DNA of 40,366 bases, taken from contig CAJOFR010000020.1 in the NCBI GenBank assembly GCA_905234195.1, positions 1 through 40,366 on the forward strand. Reading direction: 5' to 3'. This DNA is from an uncultured Selenomonadaceae bacterium (GTDB taxonomy: Bacteria; Bacillota; Negativicutes; Selenomonadales; Selenomonadaceae). The notes beneath the pieces are model-generated. The model was not told the origin of the DNA and did not search any database. It saw only the letters and a list, made by a program, of their open reading frames with translations. Within the stretch, counting starts at the first letter, position 1. Each line of letters starts with the position of its first letter. Positions 16,353-24,849 of the stretch are shown piece after piece. The position numbers and the translations under genes were made by a program.

Positions 16353-18683
16353 TTGAAACTTAGCGACATTAAAAATTTGAAGAAATTTCACTTCGTCGGT
16401 ATCGGCGGCGCAGGTATGAGCGCGCTCGCAAAAATTTTGATTGAGGCGGGCTACGAAATTACCGGCTCCGATTGCGCGGATTCTTCGGCGGTAAAAATGT
16501 TGAAAGGTCTCGGCGCAAAAATTTCTGTCGGTCACGACGAAAAAAATATTTTGACTGAAGACGGCAAGCCCGCAGTCGACGCGATTGTTTGTTCTTCGGC
16601 GATACCGCCCGAAAATCCCGAAGTCGTAAAAGCCGCCGCGCTTAAAATTCCTAAGCTGCACCGCTCCGACATAAACGCAATGCTCGTGAATTACAAGCAG
16701 GGTATCGCCGTCGCGGGCGCGCACGGAAAAACTACAACGACTTCGATGATTGGTTTCGTCCTCCACAACGCGGGCGTCGACCCGACAATTATTATCGGCG
16801 GCGAATCCGTCGACCTGGACACCGGCGCGATTCTCGGCAAAAGCGATTGGCTCGTTTCCGAAGCGGACGAAAGCGACGGCTCTTTTATCAAGCTTAAGCC
16901 CGCAGTTGCTGTCGTCACGAACGTGGAGGACGACCACCTTGATTTTTACGGCACCGTCGAAAAAATTCGCGCGGCCTTCAAAATTTTTATCGAGAATGTG
17001 AAAAAAGATGGCGTTGCCGTTCTCTGCTACGACAATGAAAATCTGCGCGCCATTGCCGCCGAAGTCAAACGCAAAATTATTTCCTACGCGATTGATAACG
17101 ACGCCGACTTCACCGCGAAAAATATTTTGTCGAATGTAAATGGCGTGAGTTTTGAAGTTTTTAACCGCGAAAAATTTTTGGGCAAGGTTCAGCTGGCGAT
17201 TCACGGGCGGCATAATGTTTTGAATGCGCTTGCCACGATTGCGACTGCCCTGCACGTTGGCGTTGACTTCGAGAAAATTGCTAAGGGCTTGAGAAATTTT
17301 CATGGGGCGAAGCGTCGTTTTCAGACGAAGGGTTATTTTAAGGACGTTTGGATTGTCGACGACTACGGACACCACCCGACGGAAATTGCCGCAACTCTCA
17401 AGGCGGCGCACGAAACGAACGCGAAGAGAATCATTTGCGTTTTTCAGCCGCACAGATACACGCGCACGAAACTTTTGCTGAAAGAATTTGGCACCGCTTT
17501 CGTCGACGCTGATTCTCTTGTGTTGACGGACATTTATTCCGCCGGCGAAGAGAAAATCGAAGGCGTCAGCGGCGAATCAATTTTCGAGGAGGTTTTGAGC
17601 GTCTCCAACCAGGAAGTTTCTTACATTCCCGACCGCGAAAAAATTGCCGAATATCTGATTGACCACGTTGCGCCGGGAGATTTAGTTATAACGATGGGCG
17701 CGGGCGATATTTACAAGACCGGCGAGGAACTGATTCAACTTTTGAACAGGCACGACAACAGAAAAATCGTCGTCGTTATGGGCGGCTCTTCCACAGAGGC
17801 GGAAGTTTCGCGCAGGACAGGCAAGGCGATTGTCGACGCCCTCAAGTCAAAAAATTACAACGTCGAGCCAATGGAACTCAACCCACAAACTTTTGCGGCG
17901 GACATTAGAAATAAAAATTGCGCGATAGTTTTTAATGCGGTTCACGGGCTTTACGGCGAAGACGGTTTGATTCAAGGCACGCTGCAAATGCTGGATATTC
18001 CCTGCACCGGTTCGGACGTCCTTTCTTCCGCGCTGACCATGAATAAAATTATGACGAAACGTGTCTTGAATTTTGCGAAAATCACCACGCCGAAATTTGC
18101 CGTGTACCGCGCCGCGCAGAAGAGTAGCGAGCTTGCCGCGCAGATTGAAAAAAATTTCGGCTTGCCCGTCGTGATTAAGGCGTCGTCTCAAGGCTCAAGT
18201 ATCGGCGTCGAAATTGTCGAGCGAGCTGAAGATATTGCCTCCGCTATCGAAATTTCTTTCAAGTACGGCGATGAAATTCTTGTTGAAGAGTTTATCAGGG
18301 GGCGCGAACTTACCGTTGCTGTTCTCGGCGACGAGGACGACGCGCAGGCTTTGCCGATTATCGAAATTACGACTGTCACCGGTCGCTACGATTACGAGAC
18401 GAAATATAAAAAGGGAGCGTCGACGCATATTTGTCCCGCCGAAATTTCCGACGAGCTTACGGAAAAAGTTCAAGCCCTTGCGATTGCCGCGTTTAAAATT
18501 TGCAAATGCGCGGGCGTGGCGCGCGTCGATATGATGCTTTCTGAAGAGAATGTTCCCTATGTCATCGAAGTCAATTCCGTGCCGGGCATGACTGAAACTT
18601 CTCTTGTGCCGGATGCCGCGCGCGCCGCCGGTATCGAATTTCCCGAACTCTGCGAAAAAATTTTAAGGCTTGCGAATTTTTGA
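16353..18683 (+). CDS. murC-ddl: Fused UDP-MurNAc-L-alanine ligase - D-Ala-D-Ala ligase (MurC-Ddl)
   Basis: 776 residues. The MurC half (1 to about 465) has FVGIGGAGMSALA, the ATP loop AGAHGKTTTTS, EADESDGSF, HGRHNVLNALA and DDYGHHPTEI; it adds L-Ala to UDP-MurNAc. The Ddl half (about 470-776) is a full-length ATP-grasp ligase: VVMGGSSTEAEVS, VIKASSQGSSIGV, VARVDMM and VIEVNSVPGMTETSLVP; it makes D-Ala-D-Ala. Tyr685 in YETKY sits where D-Ala-D-lactate ligases have Phe, so a D-Ala-D-Ala product is predicted. The start is TTG 16353 with GGGAGG eight bases upstream; an in-frame start at 16191 would read through the hairpin element. A MurC-Ddl fusion is known from Chlamydiae. Confidence 0.95.
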   Translation: MKLSDIKNLKKFHFVGIGGAGMSALAKILIEAGYEITGSDCADSSAVKMLKGLGAKISVGHDEKNILTEDGKPAVDAIVCSSAIPPENPEVVKAAALKIPKLHRSDINAMLVNYKQGIAVAGAHGKTTTTSMIGFVLHNAGVDPTIIIGGESVDLDTGAILGKSDWLVSEADESDGSFIKLKPAVAVVTNVEDDHLDFYGTVEKIRAAFKIFIENVKKDGVAVLCYDNENLRAIAAEVKRKIISYAIDNDADFTAKNILSNVNGVSFEVFNREKFLGKVQLAIHGRHNVLNALATIATALHVGVDFEKIAKGLRNFHGAKRRFQTKGYFKDVWIVDDYGHHPTEIAATLKAAHETNAKRIICVFQPHRYTRTKLLLKEFGTAFVDADSLVLTDIYSAGEEKIEGVSGESIFEEVLSVSNQEVSYIPDREKIAEYLIDHVAPGDLVITMGAGDIYKTGEELIQLLNRHDNRKIVVVMGGSSTEAEVSRRTGKAIVDALKSKNYNVEPMELNPQTFAADIRNKNCAIVFNAVHGLYGEDGLIQGTLQMLDIPCTGSDVLSSALTMNKIMTKRVLNFAKITTPKFAVYRAAQKSSELAAQIEKNFGLPVVIKASSQGSSIGVEIVERAEDIASAIEISFKYGDEILVEEFIRGRELTVAVLGDEDDAQALPIIEITTVTGRYDYETKYKKGASTHICPAEISDELTEKVQALAIAAFKICKCAGVARVDMMLSEENVPYVIEVNSVPGMTETSLVPDAARAAGIEFPELCEKILRLANF

Positions 18684-18697
18684 CGGGGGGTTTTTAA

Positions 18698-19936
18698 ATG
18701 AAAAAGACAATAGCAGTTGCGGGGCTCGGTTACGTCGGGCTGTCGCTTGCCACACTGCTTGCGCAGAAGAATAAAATTTTGGCGGTGGACGTCTCGCCGG
18801 AAAAAATTAATCTCGTCAACGCCCGCCAATCTCCCATTCGTGATGAATATATCGAAAAATATTTCGCTGAAAAAAATTTAGACTTGACGGCGACGGCTGA
18901 CGCGCAGGAGGCTTACCGCGCGGCTGACTTCGTTATTATCGCCGTCCCGACGAACTACGACCCGCGCAAAAATTATTTCGACACTTCCGTTGTTCAGTCC
19001 GTCATTAAGCTCGTCACAAAGATTAATCCCGCCGCGCAGATGATTATTAAAAGCACGATACCCGTTGGTTTCACGAAGACCATGCGCGAAAAATTTTCCA
19101 CTACAAAAATTATGTTCAGTCCGGAGTTTCTGCGCGAATCAAAAGCTTTGTACGATAACCTTTACCCTTCGCGAATCATTGTCGGCACGGATTTAAATGA
19201 CGCCGCACAAGTTGCCGCCGCAGAAAATTTTGCCGCGCTCCTGCAAGAAAATTCCTTGAAAGAAAATGTTCCCATTCTCGTTATGGGTCTCACCGAAGCG
19301 GAGGCGGTTAAACTTTTCGCGAATACTTATCTTGCGTTGCGCGTCGCTTACTTCAACGAGCTGGACACTTATGCCGAAATGAAGGGGCTGGATACACAGA
19401 GCATTATCAAAGGAATTTGTTTTGATCCGCGTATCGGCGACCACTACAATAATCCTTCCTTCGGCTACGGCGGCTACTGCCTCCCGAAGGACACGAAACA
19501 ACTTCTTGCAAATTATCAAGACGTGCCGGAAAATTTAATTGAGGCTATAGTCAACAGCAACCGCACTCGAAAAGATTTTATTGCCGGCAGAGTTCTGGAG
19601 TTGTCGGGGGCTTACGAGCTGAATGAAAATTATTCCGCCGAACGCGAACACGAAGTTATTGTCGGCGTTTATCGTCTCGCCATGAAAACCGGTAGCGATA
19701 ATTTTCGGCAGTCTTCCATTCAGGGGATTATGAAGAGAATCAAATCGAAGGGCGCGACTGTCATTATTTACGAGCCTTCGCTGAAAGACGGCACGACTTT
19801 TTTTGGGAGCAGGGTCGTGAATAATCTTGAAGAGTTTAAAAAATTAAGCCGCTGTATAATTACCAATCGTTACGAGAGCGCGCTGGACGATGTTGCCGAA
19901 AAAGTTTACACGCGCGATCTTTTCCGCCGCGACTAA
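18698..19936 (+). CDS. ugd: UDP-glucose 6-dehydrogenase family protein
   Basis: 412 residues. The N-terminal NAD-binding fold has [17 protein letters not shown] and [10 protein letters not shown]; the middle has [24 protein letters not shown] and the central helix [15 protein letters not shown]; the catalytic Cys261 is in [10 protein letters not shown]; the UDP-binding C-terminal domain follows. The enzyme oxidises UDP-glucose to UDP-glucuronate for capsule, O-antigen or other surface sugars. It follows murC-ddl by 14 bp with a GGGGGG ribosome binding site and closes the envelope cluster. Other nucleotide-sugar dehydrogenases share these motifs, so the exact substrate is probable rather than certain. 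Confidence 0.9.
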   Translation: MKKTIAVAGLGYVGLSLATLLAQKNKILAVDVSPEKINLVNARQSPIRDEYIEKYFAEKNLDLTATADAQEAYRAADFVIIAVPTNYDPRKNYFDTSVVQSVIKLVTKINPAAQMIIKSTIPVGFTKTMREKFSTTKIMFSPEFLRESKALYDNLYPSRIIVGTDLNDAAQVAAAENFAALLQENSLKENVPILVMGLTEAEAVKLFANTYLALRVAYFNELDTYAEMKGLDTQSIIKGICFDPRIGDHYNNPSFGYGGYCLPKDTKQLLANYQDVPENLIEAIVNSNRTRKDFIAGRVLELSGAYELNENYSAEREHEVIVGVYRLAMKTGSDNFRQSSIQGIMKRIKSKGATVIIYEPSLKDGTTFFGSRVVNNLEEFKKLSRCIITNRYESALDDVAEKVYTRDLFRRD

Positions 19937-19999
19937 TTTAGTGGCAAGGGACAAGGGATTAGAAAAATTCGCTCGTCACTAAAAAAAGGAGTGATTAAA

Positions 20000-20275
20000 A
20001 TGAAAGACATGCCCGCAAATGCAATAAGGGACGCCGTCGAAAGTTATCGCCGCCCGCCCGGAAAAATGCGCTCGCAACAGGAAATTCTTGCGCGCTATAA
20101 TCAGGCGTTGATGTCTTATCGTGAACTTTGTTTTTCTTCCGGCGACGTTCATCAGCAAAAACTTTCGACGTATGCAGAAATAAAAGTTCTCGGTTGGGTG
20201 CTCGGCAAGCCCGAAAAAGATATTATTAAGGACGTCAGCGAAAATTCCAACAGGATGCCTTTTGGAACTTTTTAG
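20000..20275 (+). CDS. Unrecognised small soluble protein (91 aa)
   Basis: ATG 20000 has AAAGGAG eight bases upstream, a strong translation signal. The product is charged, has no signal peptide or membrane segment, and is predicted largely helical (IRDAVESYRRPPGKMRSQQE, then ARYNQALMSYRELCF). A VLGKPEKDIIKDV segment near the end could pack as a helix. I do not recognise a family. It sits after a GATTAG-type spacer and 15 bp before another unknown gene, with which it is probably co-transcribed. Confidence 0.7.
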   Translation: MKDMPANAIRDAVESYRRPPGKMRSQQEILARYNQALMSYRELCFSSGDVHQQKLSTYAEIKVLGWVLGKPEKDIIKDVSENSNRMPFGTF

Positions 20276-20290
20276 CCGAAAAATTTTGTC

Positions 20291-20815
20291 ATGGATAATT
20301 TCAAACTTACCGAGAGCGAAGAAAAAAATTCCCAGCCGTTTTCTTACGGATTTTATGCGGCGGTCGCACTGATTTTTTTCGTTATGGCTTTTGCGTCTGT
20401 GGAACTTTTTAAATCGGACGTCGCGCCGAGTTTTCACGCGGAAATTTTTCCCACCGACGCGATAAGTTTCATAAAGGACGACGCGCCGATTAGACTTGCT
20501 GACGGAGATTACGAACTTGCCATGCCCGCGCAGGGAACTTTCGTCAAGGGTATCGCGCCGATGATGCTCGTCGAAGTCGACGGCGAACTTTATCCGCTGA
20601 ACATTGCGGACGATTCTGTTTTGCCACGACAGGGAAAAGTTTTGCCGGCAAGAATTTTGTTTGGTTTCACTTCCCCGCACGCCGAAAATAAATTGACTTA
20701 CGACGAAAAGCACGGAGAAGACCCCGTCGAATCTTACAGCAAGAAGGCGCGATATTATTTGCATGTCGAAAATGGATTCGGGCAGGTTCAGCGCAGATAC
20801 ATTGTGCAAAAATAA
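20291..20815 (+). CDS. Unrecognised single-pass membrane protein (174 aa)
   Basis: The product has a short cytoplasmic N-terminus, one transmembrane helix (about 18-37, YGFYAAVALIFFVMAFASVE) and a C-terminal extracytoplasmic domain rich in beta-type sequence (LADGDYELAMPAQGTFVKGI, LVEVDGELYPLN). This suggests a periplasmic domain anchored in the inner membrane. The ATG lacks a good ribosome binding site, so translation may be coupled to the gene just upstream. No family is recognised and no function is proposed. Confidence 0.7.
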   Translation: MDNFKLTESEEKNSQPFSYGFYAAVALIFFVMAFASVELFKSDVAPSFHAEIFPTDAISFIKDDAPIRLADGDYELAMPAQGTFVKGIAPMMLVEVDGELYPLNIADDSVLPRQGKVLPARILFGFTSPHAENKLTYDEKHGEDPVESYSKKARYYLHVENGFGQVQRRYIVQK

Positions 20816-20840
20816 AAGTGCCCGCGAAAAAAAATTTTAC

Positions 20841-20869
20841 TTGACGTATTTAAAAACATATGATAAACT
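20841..20869 (+). promoter_or_regulatory. Promoter of the tRNA cluster
   Basis: TTGACG at 20841-20846 and TAAACT at 20864-20869 are separated by exactly 17 bases, placing transcription start near 20876, about 37 bases before the first tRNA. Confidence 0.65.
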
Positions 20870-20912
20870 TTGCAACTGTCAGCCGGATTGCCGGAAGGCG
20901 AAAAGGTAATGA

Positions 20913-20988
<76 letters not shown>

Positions 20989-20991
20989 AAT

Positions 20992-21067
20992 GCTGATGTA
21001 GCTCAGTCGGCAGAGCGTATCCTTGGTAAGGATAAGGTCACCAGTTCAATCCTGGTCATCAGCTCCA
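20992..21067 (+). tRNA. tRNA-Thr (GGT)
   Basis: Acceptor stem GCTGATG/CATCAGC, anticodon stem TATCC/GGATA with loop TTGGTAA (anticodon GGT), T arm ACCAG-TTCAATC-CTGGT, and encoded CCA. It begins three bases after the initiator tRNA. Confidence 0.95.
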
Positions 21068-21069
21068 CC

Positions 21070-21143
21070 GGCGGCATAGCTCAGTTGGCTAGAGCATTCG
21101 GTTCATACCCGGAGTGTCCCTGGTTCAAATCCAGGTGCCGCCA
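21070..21143 (+). tRNA. tRNA-Met elongator-type (CAT)
   Basis: Acceptor GGCGGCA/TGCCGCC, loop TTCATAC (anticodon CAT), T arm CCTGG-TTCAAAT-CCAGG. The GGTTCATACCC anticodon arm resembles the Bacillus elongator Met tRNA; a lysidine-modified Ile tRNA is less likely but not excluded. CCA is not encoded (the genome reads CTA after the discriminator), unlike the two upstream tRNAs. Confidence 0.92.
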
Positions 21144-21162
21144 CTAATTCTAGAAGTTGACT

Positions 21163-21186
21163 CCCCTGTTGCAGGGGTTTTATTTT
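21163..21186 (+). terminator. Intrinsic terminator after the tRNA cluster
   Basis: CCCCTG (21163-21168), a 3-base loop, CAGGGG (21172-21177), then TTTTATTTTT. It ends just before the rpmG ribosome binding site (AAGGAGG), so it is likely to be leaky and to let some transcripts reach rpmG. Confidence 0.75.
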
Positions 21187-21201
21187 TAAGGAGGTCGGAA
21201 G

Positions 21202-21351
21202 ATGCGTACTAATATCACGCTGTCCTGCACTGTGTGCAAAAATCGCAACTACAGGACGAACAAAAACAAAAAGAATACCCCTGACAGGATCGAATTGAAA
21301 AAATATTGCAAGTTCTGCAAGAAACACACCGCGCACAAGGAAACTAAATAA
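21202..21351 (+). CDS. rpmG: 50S ribosomal protein L33
   Basis: 49 residues with the L33 zinc-ribbon cysteines (Cys9, Cys12, Cys36, Cys39) and the family core [27 protein letters not shown] lies upstream of the ATG. The rpmG-secE-nusG order matches most bacteria. Confidence 0.97.
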   Translation: MRTNITLSCTVCKNRNYRTNKNKKNTPDRIELKKYCKFCKKHTAHKETK

Positions 21352-21369
21352 TTTTGTAAGGGGCGTTGG

Positions 21370-21582
21370 GTGTTGGCAGAAAAAAATGACACTGTCGAAA
21401 AAAAAGGCGCAATGCAATTTTTGAGGGAAGTCCGCACGGAACTGAATAAGGTTTCATGGCCCACAAAAAATGAGTTGATTTCTTACACGAGCGTCGTCGG
21501 ATTGACTGTGGTTATAGTTTGCGCACTGATTTGGGGGTGTGACACTGCTTTTGCAAAGTTGTTTCGCGTGATACTCGGCTGA
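21370..21582 (+). CDS. secE: Preprotein translocase subunit SecE
   Basis: 70 residues with the short one-helix form of SecE: an amphipathic segment FLREVRTELNKVSWPTKNEL, then a transmembrane helix (SVVGLTVVIVCALIWG). It clamps SecY in the Sec translocon. Start is GTG 21370 or the adjacent TTG 21373, after AAGGGG at 21358-21363. Confidence 0.95.
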   Translation: MLAEKNDTVEKKGAMQFLREVRTELNKVSWPTKNELISYTSVVGLTVVIVCALIWGCDTAFAKLFRVILG

Positions 21583-21596
21583 AAGGAAATTTTTTT

Positions 21597-22145
21597 ATGG
21601 AACAGAAAGCAAACGATTCGGATAGGAAGACTAAGCGGGCGTGGTACGTCATTCACACTTATTCCGGTTACGAAAATAAAGTCAAAGCCAATCTTGATAA
21701 AAAAGTTGTCGCGCAGGATCTTGGCGACGTTATTTTTGATGTCGTGGTGCCAATGCGTATGGAGTCCGAGTTTAAAGACGGCAAGCGCAGGACTGTTCAG
21801 AGAAAAATTTTCCCCGGTTACGTCATGATTGATATGATTGTCAATAACTATTCGTGGTTTGTTGTCAGGAATACGCAGGGTGTCACCGGATTTGTCGGCG
21901 CGGAAAAGGAGCCTATTCCTTTGACGAAGGAGGAGGCTGAAAGGGTTTTGATTGAACTTTCGGAGAGCCGCCCCGAAGATGCGCCTATCGGTTTTGAAAT
22001 CAACGACCGTGTAAGGATTATTTCCGGTTTGTTTGAAAATCGCGTCGCTATCGTTAAAAGTATTGATAATGAGAGAAGGCGCGTTAAGGTTTTGGTTGAA
22101 AATGCTCCCGTCGATTTGGACGTGAGCCAGCTTGAAAAGATGTAA
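21597..22145 (+). CDS. nusG: Transcription termination/antitermination factor NusG
   Basis: 182 residues: NGN domain (RAWYVIHTYSGYENKVKANL, FPGYVMIDM, VRNTQGVTGFVG) and a C-terminal KOW domain (INDRVRIISGLFENRVAIVKS). It binds RNA polymerase to aid elongation and links to ribosomes or Rho. AAAGGA precedes the ATG, 14 bp after secE. Confidence 0.97.
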   Translation: MEQKANDSDRKTKRAWYVIHTYSGYENKVKANLDKKVVAQDLGDVIFDVVVPMRMESEFKDGKRRTVQRKIFPGYVMIDMIVNNYSWFVVRNTQGVTGFVGAEKEPIPLTKEEAERVLIELSESRPEDAPIGFEINDRVRIISGLFENRVAIVKSIDNERRRVKVLVENAPVDLDVSQLEKM

Positions 22146-22155
22146 ATTTCTTTTC

Positions 22156-22190
22156 TAGGGATTAGTTTTTGGGGACAAGGGTTTAGAGAA
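22156..22190. repeat. GATTAG-type spacer
   Basis: CTAGGGATTAG, then GGGGACAAGGGTTTAGAG, resembling the other GATTAG/AAGGG spacers. It lies between nusG and hairpin element copy 4. Confidence 0.4.
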
Positions 22191-22231
22191 TTCTTTCTTC
22201 TAAAAAATTCTTTCCTCTTTTGAATGAACAT

Positions 22232-22322
22232 CTTCTTTTCTTTTGGCGCAAAAGAAAAGAAGCAAAAGAAAACTGCCCGCAGAGGTCGCATCACGCGACC
22301 AAATGCGGGCCCATCCTTGGGC
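22232..22322 (+). repeat. Three-hairpin intergenic element, copy 4 (A1-B-shortened C2)
   Basis: Hairpin A 22232-22262, 12-nt linker, invariant hairpin B 22275-22310. C is the second version, with its 5' arm cut back so that a short GCCCA/TGGGC stem (22309-22322) overlaps the end of B by two bases. The element splits nusG from rplK, genes that are usually close together. Confidence 0.9.
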
Positions 22323-22374
22323 GGCGGCAGTACCTTAATTTGAGTTTGTGATAATATCGAAAGGAGGTGTGAAC

Positions 22375-22800
22375 GTGGCAAAAAAAGTTACTAAGGTTGT
22401 GAAGTTGCAAGTTCCGGCAGGTAAGGCTACACCCGCGCCGCCGGTAGGTCCTGCGCTCGGTCAGGCGGGCGTGAATATCATGGCGTTCGTCAAAGAGTTC
22501 AACGACCGTACCGCGTCGCAGGCAGGTTTGATTATTCCTGTCGAAATTTCGGTTTACGAGGACAGATCTTTTACTTTCATAACGAAGACTCCGCCGGCTC
22601 CGGTGTTGTTGAAAAAAGCGGCAGGTATCGAAAAAGGTTCGGGAGAGCCCAATAAAAATAAAGTCGCTAAACTTCCGCGCGCCAAAGCTCAGGAAATCGC
22701 CGAATTGAAAATGAAAGACCTTAACGCCGGTTCAATCGAGGCGGCTACCCGCATGATTGAAGGCACCGCGCGTAGCATGGGCATTGAGATTGTCGCTTAA
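22375..22800 (+). CDS. rplK: 50S ribosomal protein L11
   Basis: 141 residues with [23 protein letters not shown] at the N-terminus (binding the GTPase centre and factors) and the C-terminal RNA-binding domain [23 protein letters not shown] 22375 is the start, with AAGGAGG seven bases upstream; an in-frame start at 22348 lies ahead of the ribosome binding site. Confidence 0.97.
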   Translation: MAKKVTKVVKLQVPAGKATPAPPVGPALGQAGVNIMAFVKEFNDRTASQAGLIIPVEISVYEDRSFTFITKTPPAPVLLKKAAGIEKGSGEPNKNKVAKLPRAKAQEIAELKMKDLNAGSIEAATRMIEGTARSMGIEIVA

Positions 22801-22857
22801 GGCGGCGGGACAATGTGGGAGATTCTTTCGTTTGTACCACGAGGAGGAATTTTTTTA

Positions 22858-23541
22858 ATGGCTAAAAGAGGTAAAAAGTATCGCGCGGCGGCAGAACAAA
22901 TCGAAGCCGGCAAGATTTACGAAGTCGACGGGGCTATTGAGTTGGTCAAGAAGACCGCGACGGCGAAATTTGACGAGACGATTGAAATGCATGTTCGTCT
23001 TGGCGTCGACCCGAAATACAATGACCAGCAAGTTCGCGGCGCAGTCGTCCTGCCGAACGGCACCGGCAAGTCTAAGCGCGTTTTGGTTTTTGCTAAGGGC
23101 GAAAAAGTTCAGGACGCCGAACAGGCGGGCGCGGATTATGTCGGCTCTGATGATCTCGTTGAAAAAATCAAGGGTGGCTGGTTTGATTTCGACGTTGCGA
23201 TTGCCACGCCGGATATGATGGGCGTCGTCGGGCGTCTCGGTAAACTTTTGGGACCGCGCGGGCTCATGCCGAACCCGAAACTCGGTACCGTTACGCCGGA
23301 TCTTCCGAAGGCTATCGCCGAACAAAAAGCCGGTAAGATTGAGTACCGTACCGACAAGGCGGGAAATATTCATTGCCCAATCGGCAAGGCTTCGTTTGAA
23401 GATGCGAAACTCAAGGAAAATTATCAGACGTTGCTTGATACGTTGATTCGCGTCAAGCCGGCGGCAGCTAAGGGGCAATACGTCAAGGCTATCACTCTTA
23501 GCGCGACAATGGGACCCGGCGTGCCGGTCGTCCTTCCTTGA
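22858..23541 (+). CDS. rplA: 50S ribosomal protein L1
   Basis: 227 residues: [21 protein letters not shown], the domain II block [21 protein letters not shown] and [14 protein letters not shown], ending [15 protein letters not shown]1 forms the mobile stalk near the E site and often represses its own operon; no specific operator could be picked out here. GAGGAGG lies upstream of ATG 22858. Confidence 0.97.
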   Translation: MAKRGKKYRAAAEQIEAGKIYEVDGAIELVKKTATAKFDETIEMHVRLGVDPKYNDQQVRGAVVLPNGTGKSKRVLVFAKGEKVQDAEQAGADYVGSDDLVEKIKGGWFDFDVAIATPDMMGVVGRLGKLLGPRGLMPNPKLGTVTPDLPKAIAEQKAGKIEYRTDKAGNIHCPIGKASFEDAKLKENYQTLLDTLIRVKPAAAKGQYVKAITLSATMGPGVPVVLP

Positions 23542-23562
23542 TTTGAAAATTTGAAAATAATT

Positions 23563-23667
23563 TTGACTGTAGACAACAGGTTCGGCTTGCCGATTAAATT
23601 ACCTGTCGAGGTCGGGATTTTACCGTTAGGAAATTTCTCCGATTGTCTATGGTCGGGGATTTTTTTG
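23563..23667 (+). ncRNA. L10 leader with transcription attenuator
   Basis: The rplA-rplJ gap carries the Firmicutes L10-leader pattern: TGTAGACAACAGG, then a nested perfect hairpin TCGGC-TT-GCCGA (23582-23593), then ACCTGTCGAGGT. The outer stem is ACAGGT (23576-23581) with ACCTGT (23601-23606). It is followed by an intrinsic terminator: CTCCGAT (23637-23643) with GTCGGGG (23652-23658) and a run of T. In this leader class, binding of the L10-L7/L12 complex switches off rplJL; here termination is the likely mechanism. Confidence 0.85.
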
Positions 23668-23681
23668 TGGGAGGTGAAATT

Positions 23682-24227
23682 GTGGGAGTTACTCCGAAAA
23701 AAGAGGCTGTAGTTGCCGAAATTAAAGGTTGGTTGGCAGATGCAAAAGTCGTCGTCGTGACGAGCTACAAAGGTTTGAATGTTGCTACCGATACTGAAAT
23801 GCGTCGTGAGATGCGCGCCGCCGGTGTTACTTATAAAGTCGTGAAAAATACGATGCTTAGAATCGCCGCGAAGGAACTCAATATCGAAGGGCTTGAAACT
23901 CATCTCGAAGGCACAACGGCTATTGCTTTTTCTGCTGAAGATGCCGTCACTCCGGCGAAAGTTCTCTGCGACTTCATTAAGAAAAATAAACTCGAAGATC
24001 CCGGGATTTTGACGATTAAAGCCGGTATCCTTGACGGGAAAATTATTGAACCGAAGGACGTTAAGGCTCTTGCCGCGTTGCCCAGCCGCGAAGAACTTAT
24101 CGCGAAACTGCTTGGCAGCATGAACGCTCCGATTGCTAACACCGTCGGTACTCTGTCCGCGATTATTCGTAATGCCGTTGGCGTTATCGATGCTCTTCGT
24201 GAAAAGAAGGCAAAGGAAGCGGCTTGA
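23682..24227 (+). CDS. rplJ: 50S ribosomal protein L10
   Basis: 181 residues: VTPKKEAVVAEIKGWLADA, VVTSYKGLNVATDTEMRREM, YKVVKNTMLRIAAKE, and a C-terminal helix for L7/L12 dimers. L10 anchors the stalk and is the sensor protein for the upstream leader. GTG 23682 is the start, with GGAGGTG five bases upstream; an earlier in-frame ATG at 23649 lies inside the attenuator. Confidence 0.96.
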   Translation: MGVTPKKEAVVAEIKGWLADAKVVVVTSYKGLNVATDTEMRREMRAAGVTYKVVKNTMLRIAAKELNIEGLETHLEGTTAIAFSAEDAVTPAKVLCDFIKKNKLEDPGILTIKAGILDGKIIEPKDVKALAALPSREELIAKLLGSMNAPIANTVGTLSAIIRNAVGVIDALREKKAKEAA

Positions 24228-24256
24228 CTAGGGATTAGGGATTAGAGATTAGTTTT
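24228..24256. repeat. GATTAG tandem spacer
   Basis: Three near-tandem units (GGGATTAG, GGGATTAG, AGATTAG) directly after the rplJ stop and next to hairpin element copy 5. Confidence 0.5.
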
Positions 24257-24262
24257 TTTGAT

Positions 24263-24364
24263 TTACTTTCTTTTTTTAGAAAAAAGAAAGTAACAAAGAA
24301 AAAATCGCCCGCAGAGGTCGCATCACGCGACCAAATGCGGGCAAGGCCGTCATCCATGACGGCC
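24263..24364 (+). repeat. Three-hairpin intergenic element, copy 5 (A2-B-C1)
   Basis: Hairpin A in the second version 24263-24293 (TTACTTTC...GAAAGTAA), 13-nt linker, invariant hairpin B 24307-24342, two-base spacer, hairpin C 24345-24364. It separates rplJ and rplL, whose products are needed in a roughly 1:4 ratio, by 178 bp. Confidence 0.93.
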
Positions 24365-24405
24365 ACCGTGCAAACTCATTTGAAATTTTTGGAGGTAAAT
24401 TTGTA

Positions 24406-24777
24406 ATGACTAAAGAAGAAATTATTGAAGCTATAGGCTCAATGACTGTTTTGGAACTTTCCGAACTCGTGAAAGCTATGGAAGAAAAATTCGGCGTGTC
24501 CGCAGCGGCTCCTGTTGCTGTGGCGGCGGCGGCTCCTGTCGCTGAAGCGGCGGCTGAAGAAGAAAAAACCGAATTCGATGTTATCCTTGCTGAAATCGGT
24601 CAAGAAAAAATTAAGGTTATTAAGGCTGTCCGTGAGGCAACCGGTCTCGGCTTGAAAGAGGCTAAAGCTCTCGTCGACGGCGCGCCCGCTCCCGTCAAAG
24701 AAAAAATTTCTAAAGCTGACGCTGAAGCTCTCAAAGCGAAACTCGAAGAAGTCGGCGCGAAAGTCGAGATTAAATAA
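24406..24777 (+). CDS. rplL: 50S ribosomal protein L7/L12
   Basis: 123 residues: N-terminal dimerisation helix pair ([20 protein letters not shown]), Ala-rich hinge, and the C-terminal factor-binding domain [20 protein letters not shown] with [18 protein letters not shown] lies upstream of ATG 24406. The next gene is miaB instead of rpoB. Confidence 0.97.
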   Translation: MTKEEIIEAIGSMTVLELSELVKAMEEKFGVSAAAPVAVAAAAPVAEAAAEEEKTEFDVILAEIGQEKIKVIKAVREATGLGLKEAKALVDGAPAPVKEKISKADAEALKAKLEEVGAKVEIK

Positions 24778-24805
24778 TTCAGTAGCGAATAAAATTTTTG
24801 ATAAG

Positions 24806-24840
24806 GTGGTGTCGGTTGAAAAATCGACGCCGCTTTTTGT
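24806..24840 (+). terminator. Strong intrinsic terminator after rplL
   Basis: A 12-bp stem GTGGTGTCGGTT/AATCGACGCCGC with G-U pairs, closed by a GAAA tetraloop (24818-24821), followed by TTTTTGTTT. It ends the ribosomal-protein transcript immediately before miaB. Confidence 0.85.
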
Positions 24841-24849
24841 TTGAAGACT

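Noticed and set aside
22350-22355. TGTGATAAT as an extended -10 promoter just before rplK
   Set aside because: Transcription would start at about 22362, inside the ribosome binding site, and no -35 is present at the right distance.
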